From the NCBI GenBank assembly GCA_017640265.1, contig JAGFVZ010000006.1:1-26418 (forward strand): a stretch of 26,418 bases of DNA. The letters are read 5' to 3'. Positions 1 to 6,957 of the stretch are shown in pieces. How positions within the stretch are numbered: the first letter of the stretch is position 1; each line of letters starts with the position of its first letter. The notes under the pieces are model-generated. The model ran no database searches and was not told the DNA's origin. It saw nothing but the letters and a program-made list of their open reading frames with translations. This DNA is from Anoxypelagibacter denitrificans. GTDB lineage: Bacteria > Pseudomonadota > Alphaproteobacteria > Pelagibacterales > Pelagibacteraceae. Both the position numbers and the translations under genes were made by a program.

Positions 1-675
1 AGCATTTTTTAAAGTATTAATTGCTGTGTAAGGGCCAGCCGATAATTGAAATTTATTTTTTCCAAGTTTTTTGACCTTTAAAGCTTCTTTTTCAACATAA
101 TTTTTTTCTAATCTATCTTTAAGATAGTAGGCAGATTCTTTTGAATAAAATTCGCCTATAATAATAGAAAATTTTTTAATTTTTTTTATAGATTTTTTTT
201 GAGTTGAAATATTATGAATTTTCACTTTAGTTACTGGTGCTTTATTTGAAGCTGCCTTTTCTTCTGAAAAAGTAACAGCTTTTTTTGCTACAAAAGATTT
301 ATTTTTAACTCTTTGTTGTAGATCGACAAAAGGTATATCGATGTCAAGCTCCAAAACATCAGCTACTTTTTTGGTTATTAGAACGGTAAAAAAATCTGGA
401 TATTTCAATTTTTTAGACACTTTTAATGTTAGTGACTTTTTATTTTCAGGATTAGTAATTGTGACAATAGAATTAGTTCTCAATCTATTATGAGCAATTT
501 GTAATTCATCTTGATTTAATTTCCTAGAAACAATCTTCTTAACATAGTCTTTTTCATCATAAACAAGCGCAAATCCTTTAGATGTATATGGAATAAATGT
601 TGATTTATTCTGTTGCAACGATCCGGCAGAGCAAGAATGCAAAAAAAGTATAATAAAAATAATTTTAAATTTCAT
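1..675 (-). CDS. rlpA: RlpA-like septal lipoprotein with SPOR domain, 3' end cut by window edge
   Basis: The 225 visible codons start at ATG 673-675 and run off the left edge. The protein opens with a lipoprotein signal peptide whose lipobox is LHS-C15. A double-psi beta-barrel region follows at about residues 30-120 and resembles RlpA (AH62NRL, VTITNPENKKSLTLKV). After a lysine-rich linker comes a SPOR domain from about residue 168 to the edge (KFSIIIGEF ... LSAGPY). RlpA family members cleave or bind denuded septal glycan in the outer-membrane leaflet facing the periplasm, and SPOR recruits them to the septum. The usual NDRGP motif carrying the catalytic aspartate reads S-K-K-L-K here (residues 87-91), so activity is doubtful although H62 is kept. 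The start overlaps the mltB stop by 11 bases, so the two genes are likely translationally coupled. The family call is fairly sure; the enzymatic role is not. Confidence 0.8.
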   Translation of the reverse strand, partial: MKFKIIFIILFLHSCSAGSLQQNKSTFIPYTSKGFALVYDEKDYVKKIVSRKLNQDELQIAHNRLRTNSIVTITNPENKKSLTLKVSKKLKYPDFFTVLITKKVADVLELDIDIPFVDLQQRVKNKSFVAKKAVTFSEEKAASNKAPVTKVKIHNISTQKKSIKKIKKFSIIIGEFYSKESAYYLKDRLEKNYVEKEALKVKKLGKNKFQLSAGPYTAINTLKNA

Positions 676-1669
676 TTATTATCATATTTGTTAGAGTACA
701 AACGGTAACTCCAAATCTTAAAGATCTATTCCATTTTAATATTTTTTCATAATTTTCAAAAACCAAGAACGCTGGTGAGTTCATGCTTCCCTCTGACACT
801 GCTAGGTCAGGTATAATCAATGCAGCTTTATATTTATCATTTATCTGTTGAATATCAACTATACCTTTTTTTTTCCAAGATTTGATTGTTAGATAATTTT
901 TAATTTTTTTAGCGGATACATTAATATATTTTTTAGAAATTGACTTAGTTAATTCAACTTTATGGAAACATGATGATTTATATTTCCAACCAATTTTATT
1001 TATGTAGTTTGCGGCAGATGCGAGAGCATCATGAAGAGATTGTTTTAATTCAATTTTGCCACTTTTATCATAATCAATTGCATAATTCTCAATTGAAGAA
1101 GGCATAAATTGAAAATTACCAATAGCGCCCGCCCAAGATCCATATAACGTTTCTTTAGAAACAATTTTTTTATCCATAAGTTTAAGTAATATAAGTAATT
1201 CTTTGGTAAAAAATTTACTTCTTCGTTTATCAAAACTTAAAGTTGCAAGGGATGATATGATGTCCATTTTTCCTAAATATTTTCCAAAATTTGTTTCAAT
1301 GCTCCATAATGCCAACAAAAGTTCTTTCTCAACTTGGAATTCCTTCTCTACTTTCTCAAAAATTTTATAATTATTTCTTAATTTTTTTTTTGCCTTTTTT
1401 AAAGCAGCTTTGTTGGCTCTCTTAGAGATATAAACCGCGGTTTTTTCAAAAAATTCCGGTTGTTTTCTATCGTAATCAATTACTTTTTGCAAATATCGAA
1501 CATCGGATAATGCCATCTTTATTGTATTGTCGGATATTCCTTTTTCTTTTGCCACGCTTTTAAAATTTATCAACCAAGAATTAAACTCTTCTTTTGCAAA
1601 ACAAATATTAAAATTCACTGTAAAAAAAATAAAAGTTAAAACTGCTATGAAGTATCTCATTTTGTACAT
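665..1669 (-). CDS. mltB: Lytic murein transglycosylase, MltB/SLT_2 family
   Basis: The 334-residue protein would cleave the glycosidic bond between MurNAc and GlcNAc in periplasmic peptidoglycan, leaving 1,6-anhydro ends. Residues 4-25 form a signal peptide (MRYFIAVLTF...CFA, cleavage before KEEF). No lipobox cysteine is placed as in E. coli MltB, so a soluble periplasmic form is likely. The catalytic glutamate is E125 in ALWSIETNFG. The family signature GSWAGAIGNFQFMPSS lies at 177-192, followed by a DYDKSGKIEL stretch that resembles an EF-hand-like loop. ATG at M4 (1658-1660) is an equally good start and gives a cleaner signal peptide. The gene overlaps the downstream rlpA-like gene by 11 bases. 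This partnership is common in proteobacteria and fits joint work on septal wall. Confidence 0.9.
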   Translation of the reverse strand: MYKMRYFIAVLTFIFFTVNFNICFAKEEFNSWLINFKSVAKEKGISDNTIKMALSDVRYLQKVIDYDRKQPEFFEKTAVYISKRANKAALKKAKKKLRNNYKIFEKVEKEFQVEKELLLALWSIETNFGKYLGKMDIISSLATLSFDKRRSKFFTKELLILLKLMDKKIVSKETLYGSWAGAIGNFQFMPSSIENYAIDYDKSGKIELKQSLHDALASAANYINKIGWKYKSSCFHKVELTKSISKKYINVSAKKIKNYLTIKSWKKKGIVDIQQINDKYKAALIIPDLAVSEGSMNSPAFLVFENYEKILKWNRSLRFGVTVCTLTNMIINEI

Positions 1670-1715
1670 TTTTGATTATGAAAAAAAACAATATATTAAC
1701 TTATAACGATTTCAA

Positions 1716-1744
1716 TTGATGATTTACCAAATTTTGCTTATAAA
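1716..1744 (+). promoter_or_regulatory. Putative sigma70-type promoter of tRNA-Ser
   Basis: A -35-like TTGATG (1716-1721) is followed after 17 bases by a -10-like TATAAA (1739-1744). The predicted transcription start, near 1751, lies about five bases before the mature tRNA 5' end. Spacing and placement are good, but AT-rich DNA yields such matches by chance. Confidence 0.5.
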
Positions 1745-1755
1745 ACAATATTTTG

Positions 1756-1845
1756 GGAAAGGTGGCTGAGCGGTTGAAAGCACTAGTCTTGAAAACTAGC
1801 AATGGGGCAACTCATTCGTGGGTTCGAATCCCACCCTTTCCGCCA
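1756..1845 (+). tRNA. tRNA-Ser(UGA)
   Basis: A cloverleaf can be drawn by eye. The acceptor stem GGAAAGG/CCTTTCC (1756-1762 with 1835-1841) is followed by discriminator G and an encoded CCA (1843-1845). The anticodon arm CTAGT-CTTGAAA-ACTAG gives anticodon TGA, which reads UCA and related serine codons. The long variable arm is typical of tRNA-Ser. The T arm is GTGGG-TTCGAAT-CCCAC (1818-1834). The gene converges on sdhE, whose stop lies 10 bases beyond. Confidence 0.97.
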
Positions 1846-1855
1846 AAATATTTCT

Positions 1856-2113
1856 TCATTTCAATTTAAATTTTTTTAGCGTATCGCTAACTTTATTTTT
1901 TGGAATATTTATGTTTTCTTTTTTGCCAGTGTACCACTTAAAAATAACATCATCATCTTTTTCTAAAATTTCATAAAGACTCAACAATTCATTGTAGTCA
2001 AATATATTAATATATTTTTTAACAAAACTACCTAACAATAAATCCATCTCTTTAATGCCCCTGTATTCAGAACGATATTTAATCTTTCTTTTAATTGCAT
2101 CTAATTTGTTCAT
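1856..2113 (-). CDS. sdhE: SdhE/SDH5 family FAD assembly factor
   Basis: This small cytoplasmic protein (85 residues from the chosen start) belongs to the family that helps attach FAD covalently to the succinate dehydrogenase flavoprotein SdhA. The diagnostic RGxxE motif is R18-G19-I-K-E22, followed by MDLLLGSF, and the whole has the length and helical character of the family. I chose ATG 2111-2113 (MNKLDAIKRK). An in-frame ATG at 2149 would add 12 residues but would overlap the start of divergent recG, and family members begin just upstream of this helix. A perfect TATAAT on the minus strand (2129-2134) lies 15 bases ahead of the start. No sdh genes are adjacent. Confidence 0.88.
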   Translation of the reverse strand: MNKLDAIKRKIKYRSEYRGIKEMDLLLGSFVKKYINIFDYNELLSLYEILEKDDDVIFKWYTGKKENINIPKNKVSDTLKKFKLK

Positions 2114-2127
2114 ATTTAATAGAAATA

Positions 2128-2136
2128 TATTATAAG
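2128..2136. promoter_or_regulatory. Bidirectional -10 region for sdhE (minus) and recG (plus)
   Basis: Only 30 bases separate the two divergent start codons. The heptamer TATTATA at 2128-2134 reads TATTAT on plus (TATAAG also begins at 2131) and perfect TATAAT on minus. A weak plus-strand -35 (TTGTTC, 2106-2111) lies 16 bases upstream. The inferred leaders are about 0-4 bases for recG and about 9 for sdhE. Confidence 0.45.
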
Positions 2137-2143
2137 ATTTATT

Positions 2144-4198
2144 ATGCAAAATTTAAATAAAAACAATTTTTTATTTAACAGCATATCCTCAGTGAAGGGA
2201 GTTGGTTTAAAACTAAAAAAATATTTAAAAAATAAAAAAATAGAAAAAGTCAAAGATCTTTTATTAGATTTGCCATACGAAGTTACAGATAGATCAAAAA
2301 TTTCTGATTTGAATGAATTAGAAATTGGAAAAATAGCTACTGTAAAAGTAATAGTTTTAAAATACAATTTTCCAAGAATTAGAAATTTGCCAAATAAAGT
2401 TATATGTGGCGATAAAGACAAAAAAATAGACATTGTCTTTTTTAATAGTAGAGAGGGTTACATAAAAAAAGTTCTTCCAATTGGTAAAAAAATCTTCATT
2501 AGTGGTAAAATAGGCTACTACAAAAAAAGATATCAAATTACAAATCCCACATATATTGAGCTTGAAAATAATGAAAGTAAAATTGCTAAAATATTTCCCA
2601 AATATTCTTTAACAGAAGGAATAACAGAAAAAATTTATAGGAAACTGATCAAACAAACATTAGACAAAATTCAAGATGATGATTGGCATGACCAACGGTT
2701 ATTAAAAAAAAATAATTTTCAAGGATTAAAAGAAACATTGTTAAATCTACATAATCCAGAAAAAAAAATTGACATTCAATCAAATGATTATAGGCGTTTA
2801 GCTTATGATGAAATATTTTCTAATCTTATAACGTTATTGTCCGCTAGAAGAATTGTTAGAATAAAAAAAAAGAAAAAAAAAGTTCATAATAATAAATTTG
2901 CAAATATAATATTAAAAAATTTTCCTTTTAATCTCACCAAAAATCAAAAAAAAATATTAAAAGATTTAAATGATGACATAAGATCTGAAAATCGTATGTT
3001 TAGACTTCTTCAAGGTGATGTGGGATCTGGTAAAACTATCCTTGGATTAATCGTTGCTGCAAATGTTATAGAATCTAATTACCAGGCCGCATTTATGGCT
3101 CCAACTGAAATTTTATCATCTCAACATTATCAATTAGCTAAAAAATTATTTTCTTCTACAGATATTAAAATTGAACTTTTGACTAGCAATATTCCTTACA
3201 AAAATAAAAAAGAAATAGCTTTAAAATTAGCAAATGGAGAAATTGATTTAATATTTGGAACACATTCTTTATTTCAAAAAAAAATAAAATTTTCAAAACT
3301 TGGTTTTGTTGTTATTGATGAACAACATAAATTTGGTGTAAAACAAAGATTGGATTTGGCAAAAAAAGGCGGGAATAATTGTGACGTTTTAGTAATGTCG
3401 GCCACTCCAATTCCTAGAACCATGATGTTATCTTTTTTCGGAGATATGGATATATCGAGACTTAGAGAAAAGCCAAAAAATAGAAAAGATATTATAACTT
3501 TAATCAAACCCGAAAATAAAATTTCAGAATTATGGCCATTTCTAAAAAAACAAATCTCATTAGATCATCAAATTTTTTGGGTTTGTCCTTTAATAGAACA
3601 GTCAAATAAATTAGATTATTCTTCTGCAAAAAAAAAATACGATATAATAAAAAAAATTTTTCCAGGTAATGTTGGTTTGATTCATGGTAGTTTAGATGAA
3701 AGTGAAAAAAAAATTGTTCTTGATAAATTTTTAAAAAAAATAATTAAAATTTTAGTTAGCACTACTGTTATAGAGGTTGGAATTGATTTTCCGAGTGCAA
3801 ATACAATGATAATTGAAAATGCAAATAAATTTGGTTTGTCTCAACTTCATCAGTTAAGAGGTAGAGTTGGGAGAGGTAAAAATGAGTCAACATGCGTCTT
3901 ACTTTATAAAAAGAACTTAAGTGAAAACGCTAAGAAAAGATTAAAAATTTTAAAATCAACAAATGATGGATTTTTAATTGCTGATGAGGATTTGAAGTTA
4001 AGAGGACATGGGGATATTTTAGGATTTCAGCAAAGTGGAATAAAAAACTTTAAATTTGCTGATCCGATCCACCATAAAGATTTATTTTTATTAGCCGAAG
4101 AAAACATTAAAAACATTGACATTAATAATATAAAAAAATTTGAAACCCTCATCAAATTATATGACAGGGCTGAAATAATTAATGAAATTGCTAATTAA
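2144..4198 (+). CDS. recG: ATP-dependent DNA helicase RecG
   Basis: This is a full-length (684-residue) RecG, the cytoplasmic branch-migration helicase that remodels stalled replication forks and recombination intermediates. The N-terminal part (about residues 1-170) is the wedge/OB domain, starting with a helix-hairpin-like SSVKGVGLKLKKYL. Helicase motifs follow: Walker A GDVGSGKT near residue 291, DEQHKFGVKQR near 391, SATPIPRTMM (motif III), then VSTTVIEVGIDFP and QLRGRVGRGK (motifs V and VI). The C-terminal signature DEDLKLRGHGDILGFQQSG matches the RecG TRG region. A run of ten A residues lies inside the gene at 3628-3637 with the frame intact. Its stop is two bases from the stop of the convergent DUF502 gene, leaving no room for a terminator between them. 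Confidence 0.97.
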   Translation: MQNLNKNNFLFNSISSVKGVGLKLKKYLKNKKIEKVKDLLLDLPYEVTDRSKISDLNELEIGKIATVKVIVLKYNFPRIRNLPNKVICGDKDKKIDIVFFNSREGYIKKVLPIGKKIFISGKIGYYKKRYQITNPTYIELENNESKIAKIFPKYSLTEGITEKIYRKLIKQTLDKIQDDDWHDQRLLKKNNFQGLKETLLNLHNPEKKIDIQSNDYRRLAYDEIFSNLITLLSARRIVRIKKKKKKVHNNKFANIILKNFPFNLTKNQKKILKDLNDDIRSENRMFRLLQGDVGSGKTILGLIVAANVIESNYQAAFMAPTEILSSQHYQLAKKLFSSTDIKIELLTSNIPYKNKKEIALKLANGEIDLIFGTHSLFQKKIKFSKLGFVVIDEQHKFGVKQRLDLAKKGGNNCDVLVMSATPIPRTMMLSFFGDMDISRLREKPKNRKDIITLIKPENKISELWPFLKKQISLDHQIFWVCPLIEQSNKLDYSSAKKKYDIIKKIFPGNVGLIHGSLDESEKKIVLDKFLKKIIKILVSTTVIEVGIDFPSANTMIIENANKFGLSQLHQLRGRVGRGKNESTCVLLYKKNLSENAKKRLKILKSTNDGFLIADEDLKLRGHGDILGFQQSGIKNFKFADPIHHKDLFLLAEENIKNIDINNIKKFETLIKLYDRAEIINEIAN

Positions 4199-4200
4199 AT

Positions 4201-4812
4201 TTATGGATTAGTGCTGCCAGCAGATACAATAAATTTTGAAGCCTGTTCAAAAGTAATATCTAAATATATTACATCTTCTTTAGGAAACATTAGTAAAAAA
4301 CCACTTGTTGGATTTGGTGTGGTTGGAACAAAAACATTGACTACTTCCTGTCCAATTTTATTTTTTATTTCGCCCGTATTTTTATTAGTTGCAAAACCAA
4401 CTGCCCAAGTACCTTTTCTAGGATATTCAACTAAAACAACATTTTTTTTACTTACTTTGCTCTTTGTGAACGTTTCCAACATTTGCGCAAATGCAGAATA
4501 AATAGTTCTTAAAATAGGTATTTTATTTAAAATGTTATCAAATATATTTAACAATTTTTTTCCAATAAATGATAATGATAACCAGCCAATTAACGTAATT
4601 AAAAGTAATGCAATGATTATTTCAATTCCAGGAATATTGTATGGTAAATAATTATTAGGATTAATTTCTTTTGGCAAAATTTTTGAAGAAACTTTTACAA
4701 TAGCCATGGTTAAATACAAAGTAATGCCAATTGGAATTAAAATAACTACTCCGGCTATAAAATTATTACGAATTCTTGCAAAAATAGATTTTTTTGGCTT
4801 CTTTGTAGACAT
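4201..4812 (-). CDS. DUF502 family integral membrane protein
   Basis: This 203-residue protein matches the DUF502 family, whose function is unknown. It has a basic N-terminus, two membrane segments (about residues 18-38, FIAGVVILIPIGITLYL, and 62-84, around IIIALLLITLIGWLS) and the conserved stretch NKIPILRTIYSAFAQ. A soluble beta-rich C-terminal half follows, with VFVPTTPNPTSGFLL and a YLDITFEQASKFIVSAG tail. The two hydrophobic helices and short leader suggest inner-membrane insertion with the C-terminal domain in the cytoplasm, but topology is inferred. A well-spaced promoter precedes it. Nothing nearby hints at its job; recG is simply convergent. Confidence 0.85.
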   Translation of the reverse strand: MSTKKPKKSIFARIRNNFIAGVVILIPIGITLYLTMAIVKVSSKILPKEINPNNYLPYNIPGIEIIIALLLITLIGWLSLSFIGKKLLNIFDNILNKIPILRTIYSAFAQMLETFTKSKVSKKNVVLVEYPRKGTWAVGFATNKNTGEIKNKIGQEVVNVFVPTTPNPTSGFLLMFPKEDVIYLDITFEQASKFIVSAGSTNP

Positions 4813-4822
4813 TTAATTATCC

Positions 4823-4851
4823 CATATAGTGTATTTTGTTGTTAATATCAA
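4823..4851 (-). promoter_or_regulatory. Putative promoter of the DUF502 gene
   Basis: On the minus strand, TTGATA (4846-4851) is followed by a 17-base spacer and TATATG (4823-4828). Ten bases separate the -10 from the ATG at 4810-4812, so the predicted 5' leader is only about 3-4 bases. Confidence 0.5.
4840..4848 (+). promoter_or_regulatory. Putative extended -10 promoter of the M48 peptidase gene
   Basis: TGT-TAATAT (4840-4848) fits an extended -10 (TGn plus hexamer). The start ATG at 4857 is eight bases further, so the transcript would begin at or within two bases of the start codon. No convincing -35 is visible. It overlaps the -35 of the opposing DUF502 promoter, so the two may compete for polymerase. 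Confidence 0.4.
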
Positions 4852-4856
4852 TTTTA

Positions 4857-5699
4857 ATGGAAAAGAGTAATAAGATAAACAGAAGAAAATTTCTTGAATT
4901 GTTTGGTTGTTCTTGTTGTGGAATGTTTATAACGTCATGTGCTACCGTTCCAATTACAGAACGTAAACAACTAACATTGTACCCTGAGTCTGTATTAAAT
5001 AGACAAGCCGCACGTGCTTATGAAAAATTTAAATCGAAAACAAAACTTATTAAAAGCGGAAGCGATTTAGATAATATAATTTATGTTGGAGAGAGAATTC
5101 AAAAAGCAGTAAACAGTTTTTTTTTAAAAAAAAACCTAACAGATCCAACAAAAAATTTTAGTTGGGAATATGTTTTAGTGGATAATAAAAAAGTAAAAAA
5201 TGCATGGTGCATGCCTGGCGGAAAAATAGCTGTTTTTTCTGGAATGTTAGAAATATCAAAAGATAATGATGGGCTAGCAACTATATTGGGACACGAAATA
5301 GCTCATGCTGTAGCAAAACATTCTATCGAAAGACAAAGTCAAGCTATGGCTCTGAACGTCACTGCCCAAGTAGCTGATATATTTTTAGGTGGAGCTATAA
5401 ATCGTACAAGAAGCACTGTTGGTAGAAGTACTGGTTTAGATATTTTTCAATTGGGAATAATGAATCCTTTTGGAAGAAAACAAGAAACTGAAGCTGATTA
5501 TTTGGGTCTTATATTCGCTTCATTGGCTGGATTTAACATTAAAAAATCAGTTGCTTTATGGGAAAGAATGAGAGATGCCCACAAAGGAAAGGAACCTCCT
5601 GCGTTTTTAAGCACCCACCCATCAAGTAAAAAAAGAATTGAAAATTTATCTAATTGGATTAATCAAATTATACTTGAATATCCACCAATGAAAAACTAG
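4857..5699 (+). CDS. M48 family metallopeptidase, predicted Tat-exported lipoprotein
   Basis: This 280-residue zinc protease carries HEXXH as H146-E-I-A-H150 in LGHEIAHAVAKHS and the third-ligand motif E210-T-E-A-D. It ends with the family pattern STHPSSKKRI. The closest familiar types are the periplasmic LoiP/BepA-like proteases that act on outer-membrane protein quality control; the exact role is not known. The N-terminus has a twin-arginine-like motif, N-R9-R10-K-F-L-E-L, then a modest hydrophobic stretch and a lipobox FITS-C28. It therefore looks like a Tat-routed lipoprotein, with three further cysteines (C18, C20, C21) inside the signal. I chose ATG 4857-4859; the in-frame TTG at 4836 would extend the signal unnaturally and overlap promoter elements. 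The Tat translocase is encoded in this same window. Confidence 0.88.
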   Translation: MEKSNKINRRKFLELFGCSCCGMFITSCATVPITERKQLTLYPESVLNRQAARAYEKFKSKTKLIKSGSDLDNIIYVGERIQKAVNSFFLKKNLTDPTKNFSWEYVLVDNKKVKNAWCMPGGKIAVFSGMLEISKDNDGLATILGHEIAHAVAKHSIERQSQAMALNVTAQVADIFLGGAINRTRSTVGRSTGLDIFQLGIMNPFGRKQETEADYLGLIFASLAGFNIKKSVALWERMRDAHKGKEPPAFLSTHPSSKKRIENLSNWINQIILEYPPMKN

Positions 5700-5705
5700 T
5701 TTTTT

Positions 5706-5781
5706 TGGTGAGCCCTGTTGGATTCGAACCAACGACACCTTCCTTAAAAGGGAAGTGCTCTACCAACTGAGCTAAGGGCCC
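5706..5781 (-). tRNA. tRNA-Lys(UUU)
   Basis: On the minus strand the acceptor GGGCCCT pairs with AGGGCTC (one G-U), followed by discriminator A and an encoded CCA (5706-5708). The D arm TTAGCTCAGTTGGTAGAGC is standard. The anticodon arm CTTCC-CTTTTAA-GGAAG gives anticodon TTT, and the T arm GTTGG-TTCGAAT-CCAAC is intact. It lies 55 bases downstream of tgt on the same strand. A weak own promoter is possible (TTGAAA at 5819-5824, TATAAA at 5798-5803, spacer only 15), so read-through from tgt is equally plausible. Confidence 0.97.
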
Positions 5782-5836
5782 TTTTCAAGAATTTCTTTTT
5801 ATATTCAAAAAACATAAATTTCAATTAATAAATTAT

Positions 5837-6952
5837 CTACTTATACTTATTTATATATTTTTTATAGAAACTATTAAATTTTCCATTATCAATGGATTCC
5901 CTAATTTTTTCCATAAACTCTTGATAAAAATTTACATTATGAAGCGATATGATCATAGAAGCTAAAATTTCATTAGTTTTTATAAGATGGTTTAAATAAC
6001 TTTTTGAATACTTATTCAAATTCCTTATATTACAATTTTTATCAAGAGGTTGATCATCGTTTTTAAACTTAGAATTTCTGAGATTAATTTTTCCCTCCCA
6101 TGTAAAAGCTAAACCAGTTCTTCCCGATCTAGTTGGTATAACACAATCAAACATATCTATTCCAAATTTTACAGCTCCCAGAATGTCAGATGGAGTCCCT
6201 ACTCCCATCAGGTATCTTGGTTTATTTACGGGCATACAATTTGTAATTTTTTTAAGTATTGTAAACATTTCATCTTGAGTTTCGCCAACAGCTAAACCGC
6301 CTAACGCATAACCGTCGAAATTGATTTTTACTAATTTTTCTAAACTTTCTAGTCTGAGGTCTTCAAATAATCCTCCTTGTATGATTCCAAATAAACCTTT
6401 CTTTCTATTTTCTTTAAATTCTGTTTTACATCTTTTTGCCCAATTAGTTGAAACATCAATCGCTTTTGAAATAACTTTTTTCTCATTGGTAAGCTTTGGA
6501 CATTCGTCCAATGCCATTAAAATATCTGAATTTAAATTTTTTTGAATTTGAATACTTTTTTCTGGACTTAATAAAAATTTCTTTCCATCAATATGTGATG
6601 AAAATATTGCACCTTTCTTTTTGTCAATTTTTGTAAATTTTGCAAGTGACATAATTTGAAATCCACCTGAATCCGTTAAAATGGGTTTGTTCCAGTTCAT
6701 AAAATTATGTAAACCACCAAATTTTTTAATAATTTTAATTCCAGGTCTAAGATAAAGGTGATAGGTATTTCCTAAAATTATTTCTGTTCCTGTTTTTAAG
6801 ATATCGTCTACAAAAATACTTTTTATGGTACCTTGGGTACCGACAGGCATAAAAGCTGGTGTTTTTATCGAGCCTTTTGGCGTATGTATTTTGCCTAATC
6901 TGGCTTCCTTTTCCTTTTTAATTAATTCAAAAAAAAAATTTTTTGAATTCAT
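5837..6952 (-). CDS. tgt: tRNA-guanine(34) transglycosylase with a degenerate zinc site
   Basis: At 371 residues this is a full-length Tgt, the enzyme that exchanges guanine for preQ1 at the wobble base of GUN-anticodon tRNAs. Catalytic and substrate motifs are intact: TD94SGGFQ, ALDECP (148-152), GGLAVGE (218-224), YLMGVGTP (247-254) and the nucleophile region FD269CVIPTRSGR. The C-terminal zinc site is not intact. By equal spacing from the nucleophile to the Zymomonas enzyme (C318, C320, C323, H349), the ligands here would be C307, I309, L312 and H338, so two cysteines are gone. The gene is the last protein gene of ssb-gyrA-coaD-ppi-tgt, five bases after ppi. Relatives often carry queA in this slot, but it is absent here. 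The family is certain; zinc binding is doubtful. Confidence 0.95.
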   Translation of the reverse strand: MNSKNFFFELIKKEKEARLGKIHTPKGSIKTPAFMPVGTQGTIKSIFVDDILKTGTEIILGNTYHLYLRPGIKIIKKFGGLHNFMNWNKPILTDSGGFQIMSLAKFTKIDKKKGAIFSSHIDGKKFLLSPEKSIQIQKNLNSDILMALDECPKLTNEKKVISKAIDVSTNWAKRCKTEFKENRKKGLFGIIQGGLFEDLRLESLEKLVKINFDGYALGGLAVGETQDEMFTILKKITNCMPVNKPRYLMGVGTPSDILGAVKFGIDMFDCVIPTRSGRTGLAFTWEGKINLRNSKFKNDDQPLDKNCNIRNLNKYSKSYLNHLIKTNEILASMIISLHNVNFYQEFMEKIRESIDNGKFNSFYKKYINKYK

Positions 6953-6957
6953 TAAAC

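Noticed and set aside
2114..2149. Upstream start for sdhE at 2149 adding 12 residues
   Set aside because: It would overlap the recG start on the opposite strand and the shared -10 region; the shorter ATG start matches the family.
5691..5704. Perfect 14-base palindrome AAAAACTAGTTTTT over the stop of the M48 gene, considered as a bidirectional terminator
   Set aside because: It has no loop, almost only A-T pairs, and would form a very weak hairpin; such palindromes are expected by chance in this composition.
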